Source: JAICIG01 sp035532215
GTDB lineage: Bacteria; Planctomycetota; Planctomycetia; Pirellulales; JAICIG01
DNA length: 64,000 nucleotides
Direction: 5' to 3'
NCBI GenBank assembly: GCA_035532215.1
Contig: DATKRK010000163.1
Span: 7,725 to 71,724, forward strand
Part shown: piece by piece, positions 19,386-28,929 of the stretch
How the letters are laid out: each line of letters opens with the position of its first letter
How positions within the stretch are numbered: the stretch's first letter is position 1
The notes under the pieces: generated by a model
Databases searched by the model: none
What the model was told of the DNA's origin: nothing
Seen by the model: only the letters and a program-made list of their open reading frames with translations
Made by a program: the position numbers and the translations under genes

Positions 19386-19664
19386 CCAGCGGTCCTTCCC
19401 CTTTGCTCGCTTCGCGATGTCGTTTCATGGCATTGGCTTCACGGCCGGCAACTAGTATACGCTTGTCACCTTTCGGGTTTCAACAAAAAAATCCACCTGC
19501 GGATTTTCTCGACGACAGTCGGCGTTTCAGAATCGATCGCCGCAATTCGCCGATCGAAAAAGTCGCGGGGAAAGCCGGCTGGAAACGGGCGTCGAACCGC
19601 CCCTGCCGCCAGCGAAAGCTAGCTGACGGCAGACGGTCAACACCCCCAGAAAAAAGCGACCTGC

Positions 19665-21641
19665 TCAATCGTTTTCGTAAGGCATCAGAATCTCGCCGGC
19701 CGACAGGCCCGCGATCGACTTGAAGCCGCCGGCCGCGATTTGCTCGCCGAGCTTCGAGACTTTGCGAAAGTACGTGTCGGACGGGCGGCGGAACGCGAGT
19801 TGCCGCGTCAGATCCTGGCAAATCAGGTCGGCGGCCGACTGCACCACTGCGTCCTGCTGCCGCGCGGCGTAGAGGCTGGTGCAAAGCATGATGATCGCGT
19901 CCTGCACGCGGCGCGAGATCTCGGCCATCCGGCATTGGCGGTCGGCCAGGGCCAACTGGTGCTTGCGCATCGTGCCGCTGACTTCCAGCGGCGCATGCAC
20001 CAGCCAATCGGCGGCGAACTCGGCGTGCGCCCGCAGCGCCGCTGGCATGTTGGGTAAGTGCGGCTTGGCCGCCACGTGCAGCCGCTGGCCCATGTACCAC
20101 TTCGTGTATTCCCATAGCGGGCCTTTGAGCGCCAGGGCGTGGGCCGGGTTGAGCAGATTCGGCTTCTTGATGCCGGCGGCGGCGAGCGCCTTGCCGATCG
20201 GTTCGAAGAACTGCGAGCCGTGGTGCTTGACCAGCGACTTGAAGAACGCCATGCCGAGCATCTCGCCTTCGCCCTCGTAGATGCACGGCGCCAGAAACTC
20301 GTGCACGTTGTCGCCGAACAAGTGGCCGTGCAAGAACGAGCGGCCGCCGTGGGTCTTCATCATCAGTTCGACGGCCGCTTCCTTCTGCGCCTCGCTGCCA
20401 AAAATCTTGGCCACGATGCACTCCATCTCGCCGCGGTAGCCCTGATCGATCAGCCCCGAGCACCAGGCGACCAGCGCGTCGGCCGCGACGATCAACCCGG
20501 CCATGCGGCCGAGGCGGCGGCGAACGAGTTCGCGCGTGTCGATCGAGGCGCCGTACGTTTTGCGAAAATGGGCCCACGGCAGCATACTCGCCAGCATCAA
20601 CCGCATGCTGCCCGCCGCCGTGGCGCACAGTGCGATGCGTCCCAGGTTCAGCCCGTGATAAGCGATCGTCAGACCGTCGCCGCGCGACGGTTTCAGCAGA
20701 TTAGCCGCCGGCACGCGGAAATCCTTGAAGATCATCCCCTGATTCCAGGTATGCTTCAGGGCGTACAGGCCGTATCGCTTGAAATAAAAGTTTTCATTTT
20801 CTTCCTTGGGCAGATCGACGACCAACACGGCCGGCCGTTTGTCGATCAGGCAGACCAGCCCGACCGTGCGGCCGGGGATCACGTTGGTGATGAACAGCTT
20901 CTCGCCGTTCACCACATAATCATCGCCGTCGAGCACGGCTTGCGTTCGCAATGCGGTCAAATCGCTGCCGGCATTCGGCTCGGTCAACGCAAAGCCCGAG
21001 AGGCTTTCGCCGCTGGCCAGCCGCGGCAGGAACCGCGACTTCTGTTCGGCGTTGCCGAAGGTGCGCACCGGGTCGACCGCGCCGATGCAGCCGTGGACCG
21101 ACGCCATGCCGGCGATCGTCGGATCGAGCGTCGCCATCCGCGTCAGAAACGGCCCGAAGGCGGCAAACGGGGCGCCGGCGCCGCCATACTCGCGATCGAC
21201 CAGCAAGCCCCAATAGCCGGCGCCGGCCAGTTCTTCAAGCACCGGCTGCGACACCTTGCGATGTTCGTCGAGGATCGTGCCGGCCTCGCGATGCCGGCGC
21301 ACGACGGCCAGCGAATCGTCCATCACCTTGGTCACGTGCGGCGGGGCGGTCGACTCGGAGCTGGCGAACAGTTCGATCGGAACTTGGCCATCCCACACGG
21401 CCCGGTGGGCCGGGCTGGCAGTGGTTTGATATTGCGGGGCGAAGAGGGCCTCGACCTGGTCGTCGGCCTTGTCGATCGCCCCCGTGCGGCGGGCTTCTTC
21501 TTCGCTCTTGCCGCCCAGCTTGAGCGCCGTTTCCGCAAACGATTGCCCTTCGCCATCAGGCGAATGGCCGTCGCCCCTGTCGGCGCCGGGTGCTACTTCG
21601 CCGGTCTGGGACGGTTTAACTTGCGGTTCGTCGGTGCTCAT
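19665..21641 (-). CDS. Acyl-CoA dehydrogenase family protein, long form
   Basis: A protein of 658 residues, longer than the usual 380-400 of short-chain family members. The N-terminal 90 residues are acidic and unstructured. The dehydrogenase core spans about 95-480: the FAD and substrate loop FALTEPNAGSDLTALRTQA (about 218), the middle beta domain (DDYVVNGEKLFITN), and the C-terminal helical domain with THGGRSFLHGH. A further 150 helical residues follow, as in very-long-chain or DUF1974-type enzymes. It would catalyse FAD-dependent alpha,beta-dehydrogenation of an acyl-CoA. No beta-oxidation partner genes are adjacent. Chain-length preference cannot be told. Confidence 0.9.
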   Translation of the reverse strand: MSTDEPQVKPSQTGEVAPGADRGDGHSPDGEGQSFAETALKLGGKSEEEARRTGAIDKADDQVEALFAPQYQTTASPAHRAVWDGQVPIELFASSESTAPPHVTKVMDDSLAVVRRHREAGTILDEHRKVSQPVLEELAGAGYWGLLVDREYGGAGAPFAAFGPFLTRMATLDPTIAGMASVHGCIGAVDPVRTFGNAEQKSRFLPRLASGESLSGFALTEPNAGSDLTALRTQAVLDGDDYVVNGEKLFITNVIPGRTVGLVCLIDKRPAVLVVDLPKEENENFYFKRYGLYALKHTWNQGMIFKDFRVPAANLLKPSRGDGLTIAYHGLNLGRIALCATAAGSMRLMLASMLPWAHFRKTYGASIDTRELVRRRLGRMAGLIVAADALVAWCSGLIDQGYRGEMECIVAKIFGSEAQKEAAVELMMKTHGGRSFLHGHLFGDNVHEFLAPCIYEGEGEMLGMAFFKSLVKHHGSQFFEPIGKALAAAGIKKPNLLNPAHALALKGPLWEYTKWYMGQRLHVAAKPHLPNMPAALRAHAEFAADWLVHAPLEVSGTMRKHQLALADRQCRMAEISRRVQDAIIMLCTSLYAARQQDAVVQSAADLICQDLTRQLAFRRPSDTYFRKVSKLGEQIAAGGFKSIAGLSAGEILMPYEND

Positions 21642-21788
21642 GGTTAGCCTCTTTGCGGGAACGGTACGGAGAATCCTTCAATCGCGCATTTAATTCTACT
21701 ACGCTGGGCGAGGGGGATTTGCTCGCCTGGCAAGTCGTTTCAAGTTGCCGTGTTGTAGCCCATTGGGCATCTTTAAATCCATTGGGGG

Positions 21789-21850
21789 GCCAGTGTCGCT
21801 TTTCGCTCCGCGAAAAGTTTTTTTTTCGCGGAGCGAAAAGCGACACTGGC
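21789..21850. repeat. RAYT-linked REP doublet, left flank
   Basis: A 62-bp near-perfect palindrome. Each half is GTCG followed by the hairpin CTTTTCGCTCCGCGAAAAG (8-bp stem). The two halves face each other across a T-run. The gtcgc-to-gcgac core is 50 bp. It ends 37 bp upstream of the RAYT start. Confidence 0.9.
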
Positions 21851-21887
21851 AAACATCCCCAGAAAATGCGAGCGAGGGGCCTTCGCC

Positions 21888-22538
21888 ATGCTCGGCGAAT
21901 TGTTCGATCCCAAAGGCGAATTGCAAGTCCGCGAGCTCTGCCGCCCGCATTGGTCGCAAGCGGGTGCGGTGGTGTTCATCACTTTCCGCACGCACGATTC
22001 CGTTCCTCGCGAAGTCGTAGAGCGCTGGGAACGCGAGAAACAGCAGTGGCTCCGCAATCGCGGCTGGGCCGCCGGCGAGGATTGGACGTCGATCGTGCCC
22101 AAGCTCTCGGAGGCGCAACGCGCGGAATTCCAGAAGCATTTCGACCGTTGTCGCGAGACGTTCCTCGACACGTGCCACGGACGTTGCCTGCTCCGCCGAC
22201 CCGAGTTGGCCCGGATCGTCGCCGACTCCCTGCTGCACTTCGACGGCGAGCGATATCGCATGGGCGATTTCGTCGTGATGCCGAACCACGTCCATCTGCT
22301 GGCCGCCTTTCCGACCGCCGACGCCATGAAGCAGCAGTGCGACTCTTGGCTTCATTACACGGCCTACAAGATCCATCGGACGATTGGCGAAAAAGGCAAA
22401 TTCTGGCAACAGGAGCCGTTCGACCATCTCGTCCGCAGCGTGGAGCAATACGAGTATTTGAGACAATATGTTGCCGACAACCCGCAAAAAGCGAGCCTGA
22501 AGTCCGGCGAGTATCTTTATCGGAGATTTGGCGACTAA
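21888..22538 (+). CDS. REP-associated tyrosine transposase (RAYT, IS200-like Y1 family)
   Basis: A protein of 216 residues. The HUH motif is in MPNHVHLL (H134 and H136), preceded by the strand GDFVV. A tyrosine-bearing segment follows (EQYEYLRQYVADNP, about residues 186-199), matching the RAYT/Y1 layout in which the conserved NP lies near the catalytic tyrosine; which tyrosine is catalytic I cannot settle. RAYTs bind and cut REP hairpins through a 5' tetranucleotide and are usually single-copy and non-mobile. Here the gene is bracketed by two GTCG-type REP doublets, 37 bp upstream and 4 bp downstream, with more copies at 26614 and 33843. This is strong evidence of the cognate pair. Confidence 0.88.
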   Translation: MLGELFDPKGELQVRELCRPHWSQAGAVVFITFRTHDSVPREVVERWEREKQQWLRNRGWAAGEDWTSIVPKLSEAQRAEFQKHFDRCRETFLDTCHGRCLLRRPELARIVADSLLHFDGERYRMGDFVVMPNHVHLLAAFPTADAMKQQCDSWLHYTAYKIHRTIGEKGKFWQQEPFDHLVRSVEQYEYLRQYVADNPQKASLKSGEYLYRRFGD

Positions 22539-22542
22539 TCTG

Positions 22543-22598
22543 ATTGTCGCTTTTCGCTCCGCGAAAAGAGAGATTTTCGCGGAGCGAAAAGCGACAAT
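22543..22598. repeat. RAYT-linked REP doublet, right flank
   Basis: A 56-bp palindrome of the same family as 21789-21850, with ends ATTGTCGC and GCGACAAT and a 50-bp core. It starts 4 bp after the RAYT stop, so it may also serve as the gene's terminator. Confidence 0.9.
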
Positions 22599-22740
22599 GA
22601 AAAGCGACGCCGGCTTGCGGCCGCGGATTTTCGCGACGTGATTTCAACGGCGGAATACGAGCGCATCGTGCGGCAAGTGCAAAACTCGTCTCGAATCCAC
22701 ACGCTATTGGCAACCGGCGGGGCAATTGGGAGATTCTTGT

Positions 22741-23291
22741 ATGCATAGAACTCTGCTCTTCGTGATCGGCGTCTTCGCAGTCGCAGCCTCAATCTTCGCT
22801 CTAAAGAACTCCGGCGACGCAGCCGAGCCCATCTCGCAGGCGAGCCAAGGGACTGACGAAAAACGCGCGTGAAATGGTTCCAACTCGGCTAAGACGTCGA
22901 AGTGATCGGCGCGCTAGGGTATCCGCTCGGGAAAGTCCTGGTCGTCGAGGGCTCGCTGTTCGAGACAAAACCCGACGAAAAGATTCCCAAGATTTACCTG
23001 TCGAAGACGGTGTTCGTCGCCGAAAGCGCGAACGGCCAGCCGCTCGAAAAGCCCGTCCATATTTTCTTGAAGAAGGCGTGGCAATCGAAGTATGCAGACT
23101 TGAAACCGCGGCGAAAAATGAAGCTCACCGGCTATGAGGACGGCGGGTTCGTGTTTGAATCAGAGGACGTTTGGGCCTATCGGCGACGCCGCGACGAAGG
23201 CGAAGCGGCGCGGTTGCAGCGGCATTTCAACGTCGACTTTTACGTCCCTGATGCAGAGCCCGTCGCTCGCTCCGTCAAGCAGTCGAAGTGA
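22741..23291 (+). pseudogene. Broken gene for a secreted protein of unknown function
   Basis: A frame from the ATG at 22741 begins with a convincing signal peptide (MHRTLLFVIGVFAVAASIFA) but stops after 43 codons. Coding character continues in another frame: KWFQLG, a TAA stop at 22890, then DVEVIGALGYPLGKVLVVEG and on to a stop at 23291 (130 residues from a GTG at 22902). The TAA is one C-to-T change from CAA. The simplest reading is one gene damaged by a frameshift near 22865 and a nonsense change at 22890. Alternatively the 3' part is still translated alone from the GTG. The mature part is a compact, lysine-rich domain that I do not recognise. The neighbouring RAYT unit may have disturbed the locus. 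Confidence 0.5.
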
Positions 23292-23377
23292 TCCCCCCCG
23301 CCCGCAACGGCGGCGCCATGAGCTTTCCATGCCGTTCGCAGCTTCCAGACGTGGTCGCTTGCTTCGGGATTTGACAT

Positions 23378-23426
23378 GCGGCAGGATGCCGCGTCTACGC
23401 TGATGTAGAAGCGGCATCCTTGCCGC
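23378..23426. repeat. REP-like doublet, GTAG-GCGGCATCC family
   Basis: The two units face outwards. The left unit at 23378-23398 reads, on the minus strand, GTAG-AC-GCGGCATCCTGCCGC. The right unit at 23405-23426 reads GTAG-AA-GCGGCATCCTTGCCGC. The remaining part of 23292-23603 shows no gene. Confidence 0.75.
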
Positions 23427-23615
23427 TTTCGGGGCTTTCGCTCCGCGAGCCTTTTGACTTGAAGCCGAGCGGCCGATTATACTTAAAGCCGCAAGTCGCA
23501 AGGCTTGCCCCGCCGCGCCATCGAGTCCTGGATACGCGGACCGCCGCGGATCGCCCGCCCGAAACTCGAAAGCGCATCCTCGCCCTGTTAGGAGATTTCG
23601 ACGTTGGAGCCGCGT

Positions 23616-26606
23616 ATGCACTCGCCCGGACGCATCATGCTGAGATTCTTTGCGGCGATCGCTGTGTTGTTCGCCGCAACTCGAGGAGCATGGGCCGCGG
23701 ATGCCGCCGCACCTTCGGCCGAACAGGTCGAGTTCTTCGAGAAACAGGTGCGGCCGGTGTTGGTCAATCGCTGCCAGGCGTGCCACGGCGCCAAAAAGCA
23801 GGAGGCCGGATTGCGTCTCGATTCGCGCGAAGCGATTTTGGCCGGCATCGACGGCTCGCCCGTGATGACGCCGGGCGATCCGGATAAAAGCCGGCTGGTG
23901 CAGGTCGTCAGGTACGACGGCGACGTGCAGATGCCGCCGGAAGGCAAATTGCCCGAGAACGAACTGGCCAGCCTGACGACGTGGATCAAAATCGGTGCGC
24001 CGTGGCCTCGGAAAGGCGAGCCGGAGGCGTCAGCCTCCGGGTTGGCCAGCGCTAACGCGGCGTCCAAAAACCGGGGAGTTGATGCCCCCCGCTCGCCGGC
24101 GGAAATGTTCTCCGAGGCGCGTAAGTCGCACTGGGCCTATCAGCCTGTGACGCTGCCGCCGCTGCCCGCCGTGCAAAACGCCGCCTGGTGTGCGACGCCG
24201 GTAGACGCGTTCATCCTGCACGAGTTGGAAGCCCAAGGGCTGGCGCCGTCGCCCAAGGCCGATCGCCGCACGCTGTTGCGCCGCGCGAGCTTCGACCTGA
24301 CCGGCTTGCCGCCGAGCGCCGCCGAGATCGAGGCATTCCAGCGCGACGACTTGCCCGACGCCTGGCCGCGGGCGGTCGACCGGCTGCTGAGTTCGGTGCA
24401 ATACGGCGAGCGTTGGGCCCGGCACTGGCTCGACGTGGCTCGCTACGCCGACACCAAGGGCTACGTCTTCACGCAAGAGCGGCGGTATCCGTTCTCTTAC
24501 ACGTACCGCGACTACGTGATCCGGGCCTTCAACGAAGACGTGCCTTACGACCGCTTTTTGAAAGAGCAACTGGCGGCCGACCAGTTGCCGTTGGGCGACG
24601 ACAAACGGGCCCTGGCGGCGATGGGCTTTCTGACCGTCGGCCGCCGCTTCATGTTCAACACGCACGATATCATCGACGATCGGATTGACGTCGTCTCGCG
24701 CGGCTTGATGGGCATGACGGTCGGCTGCGCCCGCTGCCACGATCACAAGTTCGACCCAATCCCGACGGCCGATTACTACTCGCTCTACGGCGTGTTCGCC
24801 AGTTCGGTCGAGCCTGAAGAATTGCCGCTGGTCGAAGAGCCCAAGCCCTCGCCGGAATACGATGGCTTCGTCCAAGAGCTGAACAAGCGCAAGCAGGCCG
24901 CCGAAGACTTCGCCCAGACCAAGCACCGCGAGTTGGAACATGAGATCCGCTCGCTCTCGGCCGAATATCTGCTGCAGGTCGTCCAGCCGGCGCCCGGCAA
25001 CAACGAAATCCGCAGCTCCTCGGGAAAGGTAGAGCTGCGTCGGCCGATCATCGACCGCTGGCGGCGTCGAGTCGAGCGGAAGGGCGAATCGCAAGATCCG
25101 GTTTTTGCGCCGTGGCATGAACTGGCTTCCGCCGAGCCGGCCGCCTTTGGCGCCAAGGCGGCCGAACTTGCGACCCGGTTGCAAGCCGCCGCCGACCCGG
25201 CGAAGCCGATTAATGCCTTGGTCAAAGAAGCATTCATCAAGCAGCCGCCGGCCTCGATGGTCGACGTCGCCAAGCTTTATGGCAGCCTGCTGGCCGAAAT
25301 CGAAAAGCAGTGGGTCGCGGCTTCTCTCAAGGAGGGACGGGCGCCCTCGCCCGTCCAGCCCGCTTCTCTCAAGGAGGGACGGGCGCCCTCGCCCGTCCAG
25401 CCGGGCGGGGGCGCCCGGCCCTCCGCGGGTGCGGCCGCGGCGGCCTCGCCGCCGGCCGAAAAACTGCCCGATGCTGCGGCCGAGGAACTGAGGCAGGTGC
25501 TCTACGGACCGCAGTCGCCCGCCGTGCTCGACCACGATTTCGCCCGGCGGCTGTTCGCCCGCGACGTTCGCGATCATCTGACGAAACTGGAAAAAGAGGT
25601 GGACGCGTTCCAGGTGAATTCGCCCGCCGCGCCTCCCAGGGCGATGGTGCTGGGCGACGCCCCGCAGCCTACCGACCCGCACATCTTCATTCGCGGCAAT
25701 CCGGCCCGGGCCGGCGCGAAGACGCTGCGGCAGTTCTTGGGCGTGCTTTCGCCGGCCGAGCGCAAACCGTTCGCCAACGGAAGCGGACGGCTGGAATTGG
25801 CCGAGGCGATCGCCAGCCGCGACAATCCGCTCACGGCCCGCGTGCTGGTCAACCGCGTGTGGCTGTACCATTTCGGCGCCGCGCTGGTCCGCACGCCCAG
25901 CGATTTCGGCACGCGCACCGATCCGCCGACGCATCCCGCCTTACTCGACTGGCTGGCCGCGAACTTCATGGATCAAGGCTGGTCGCTCAAGAAACTGCAC
26001 CGCACGATCCTGCTCTCCAGCGCATACCAACAAACGAGCGACGAACGGCCCGAGGGGTTTGCCGCCGATCCGGAGAACCGGTTGCTGTGGCGCATGAACC
26101 GGCAGCGGCTGGAGTTCGAAGAAATTCGCGACGCGTATCTGGCTGTATCCGGCAAGCTGGATCTGGCGGTCGGAGGCCGGCCGGTCGATTTGTGGCAGGC
26201 GCCTTTCACCGCCCGGCGGACGGTCTATGGCTATATCGACCGGCAGGACTTACCTGGAGTGTTCCGCGTATTCGACTTCGCCAACCCCGACGTCTCGAAC
26301 GATCAGCGTCCCAAGACGACCGTGCCGCAGCAGGCGCTGTTCGCCATGAACGCGCCCTTCGTGCTCGAACAGGTTCATCAACTCACAGCTCGGCCGGAGA
26401 TCGCCGGCGAGGCCGATCCGGCGAAGCGCGTCGCGGCGCTCTATCGCGTCGTGCTGGCCCGTTCGCCCGAACCCGCCGAGATCGAGCTGGCCTTGAAGTT
26501 CATTCGAACCCCGCCCGCCGCAGGGCAACCGGCGTCGAAGCTCTCCGCCTGGGAGCAATACGCCCAGGTGTTGTTAAGTACGAACGAGTTCGTGTTTGTG
26601 GATTAG
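23616..26606 (+). CDS. PSCyt1/DUF1549/DUF1553 domain protein (planctomycete cytochrome)
   Basis: A protein of 996 residues from the ATG at 23616 (an in-frame TTG at 23604, 9 nt after TAGGAG, is the alternative start). A signal peptide (IMLRFFAAIAVLFAATRGAW) precedes the PSCyt1 domain with a c-type haem site, RCQACHG, at about 52-58. DUF1549 (PSCyt2) runs about 170-400 (LRRASFDLTGLPPS, ERWARHWLDVARYADT) and DUF1553 (PSD1) about 690-960 (NPLTARVLVNRVW, TVPQQALFAMN). Such proteins are periplasmic haem proteins encoded beside DUF1501 genes, as here, and are linked by genome context to polysaccharide degradation. Two short repeat elements lie in frame inside the gene, at 24015-24097 and 25321-25402, in the linkers between domains. 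Confidence 0.92.
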   Translation: MHSPGRIMLRFFAAIAVLFAATRGAWAADAAAPSAEQVEFFEKQVRPVLVNRCQACHGAKKQEAGLRLDSREAILAGIDGSPVMTPGDPDKSRLVQVVRYDGDVQMPPEGKLPENELASLTTWIKIGAPWPRKGEPEASASGLASANAASKNRGVDAPRSPAEMFSEARKSHWAYQPVTLPPLPAVQNAAWCATPVDAFILHELEAQGLAPSPKADRRTLLRRASFDLTGLPPSAAEIEAFQRDDLPDAWPRAVDRLLSSVQYGERWARHWLDVARYADTKGYVFTQERRYPFSYTYRDYVIRAFNEDVPYDRFLKEQLAADQLPLGDDKRALAAMGFLTVGRRFMFNTHDIIDDRIDVVSRGLMGMTVGCARCHDHKFDPIPTADYYSLYGVFASSVEPEELPLVEEPKPSPEYDGFVQELNKRKQAAEDFAQTKHRELEHEIRSLSAEYLLQVVQPAPGNNEIRSSSGKVELRRPIIDRWRRRVERKGESQDPVFAPWHELASAEPAAFGAKAAELATRLQAAADPAKPINALVKEAFIKQPPASMVDVAKLYGSLLAEIEKQWVAASLKEGRAPSPVQPASLKEGRAPSPVQPGGGARPSAGAAAAASPPAEKLPDAAAEELRQVLYGPQSPAVLDHDFARRLFARDVRDHLTKLEKEVDAFQVNSPAAPPRAMVLGDAPQPTDPHIFIRGNPARAGAKTLRQFLGVLSPAERKPFANGSGRLELAEAIASRDNPLTARVLVNRVWLYHFGAALVRTPSDFGTRTDPPTHPALLDWLAANFMDQGWSLKKLHRTILLSSAYQQTSDERPEGFAADPENRLLWRMNRQRLEFEEIRDAYLAVSGKLDLAVGGRPVDLWQAPFTARRTVYGYIDRQDLPGVFRVFDFANPDVSNDQRPKTTVPQQALFAMNAPFVLEQVHQLTARPEIAGEADPAKRVAALYRVVLARSPEPAEIELALKFIRTPPAAGQPASKLSAWEQYAQVLLSTNEFVFVD
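24015..24097. repeat. GAGCCGGAGGC doublet, 83 bp, inside the PSCyt1 gene
   Basis: The left arm is the standard 27-bp unit. The right arm is the variant form CCGGGGAGTTGATGCCCCCC followed by GCTCGCC, as also seen at 56941-56967. The spacer is 29 bp. It is translated in frame as GEPEASASG and following residues (about 134-161 of the protein). Confidence 0.85.
25321..25402. repeat. Two 40-bp direct repeats with GGACGGGCG hairpin, inside the PSCyt1 gene
   Basis: Identical 40-bp copies at 25321-25360 and 25363-25402 are two bases apart, giving a 42-bp (14-codon) period translated as SLKEGRAPSPVQPA. Each contains GGAG followed by the hairpin GGACGGGCG/CGCCCGTCC. It encodes about residues 569-596, between domains. 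Confidence 0.85.
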
Positions 26607-26613
26607 GAGAAGA

Positions 26614-26696
26614 GTCGCTTTTCGCTCCGCGAAAAAATCGCCATTTTCGCGGAGCGAAAAGCGACAATAACGCCGTTTCGCGGAGCGAAACGCGAC
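26614..26696. repeat. RAYT-family REP doublet plus a third half
   Basis: The doublet 26614-26665 (52 bp) has the same hairpin CTTTTCGCTCCGCGAAAAG family as around the RAYT. A diverged single unit, stem GTTTCGC/GCGAAAC with GCGAC at its end, follows at 26675-26696. It lies between the PSCyt1 and DUF1501 genes. Confidence 0.88.
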
Positions 26697-26714
26697 AAAG
26701 AAAAGAGGTGAGTC

Positions 26715-28196
<1,482 letters not shown>

Positions 28197-28273
28197 CTCG
28201 CCTCTGCTATCATGCCCGCACAAACTCGAAGCATCGGCGAGGGGAAAAAGACCGAGTTGCATCGCCAACGCAC

Positions 28274-28882
28274 ATGGAGACGATTACGATAAAGTACCAA
28301 AAGATGGGGTTTCTCGGCGTGCCGGACGAAGTCATCGTGACGACGGGAACAGGAATCGCCGGCGATCCATTGTCAGCTTTTGACATGGCCGAAATCGACG
28401 CCGGAGCAACTGATATCAATGCCATTTCCGTCACAAGCTTCGTACCTCCAGGAGCAGTTTTGCGGATGCCGCAGGATGGTTCGAAGCAATATCTGCGAGA
28501 CCACCCCATCGTGCCCGGCTCGCTAGTGCCGGCCGCGCTGAAATCGTACGCGAGCACGCGCGAGCAGCAAAAGCGTAAAAACCTGCCGGTCGACAAAATC
28601 TTTGCCGGCATCGGCGTCGCCAGGCCAAAGGACGCGGCTCGTTTTCCAAGCATCCTTATGGAATTCGCCGGTCCATCGGAGCCGACCCACCCGCGGACGG
28701 CGGCCGATGTAAAGCGATATTGCTCTGAGATGTGCGACAGGGCGGTGGACACAAGAAGGCCGTTTGGCTTCGTGCCGGACGGGGCGCCCATGGTATCAGT
28801 GGTCGAAGTAGAATTGCCGCGGGATGGCGAATGGGCTTGCGCGCTTGTTGCCGCCCTATACGTGAAGTTCATGCCGTATTAA
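28274..28882 (+). CDS. Pyruvoyl-dependent arginine decarboxylase-like protein
   Basis: A protein of 202 residues from the ATG at 28274. The stretch TGTGIAGDPLSAFDMAEIDA followed by GATDINAISVTSFVPPGAVL (about 24-62) matches the PvlArgDC pattern of a G-rich strand, an AFxxA helix, a DAG-x-N turn, and a self-cleavage site before FxPPG. In the archaeal enzyme cleavage is between two serines to create the pyruvoyl group; here the pair is Thr54-Ser55, so the serine that becomes pyruvoyl would be kept. The C-terminal GEWACALVAALYVKF also fits the family. If active it would make agmatine for polyamine synthesis, but no other polyamine gene is adjacent. Substrate and self-processing are inference. 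Confidence 0.62.
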   Translation: METITIKYQKMGFLGVPDEVIVTTGTGIAGDPLSAFDMAEIDAGATDINAISVTSFVPPGAVLRMPQDGSKQYLRDHPIVPGSLVPAALKSYASTREQQKRKNLPVDKIFAGIGVARPKDAARFPSILMEFAGPSEPTHPRTAADVKRYCSEMCDRAVDTRRPFGFVPDGAPMVSVVEVELPRDGEWACALVAALYVKFMPY

Positions 28883-28929
28883 CGGTCCGGAGATCCTCGC
28901 CGCCGCCGAGAACAGGCAGTTCACATTCG

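Noticed and set aside
24030..25934. 634-codon minus-strand frame opposite the PSCyt1 gene
   Set aside because: Arginine-rich shadow without any motif; the plus-strand gene has a haem site and known domains.
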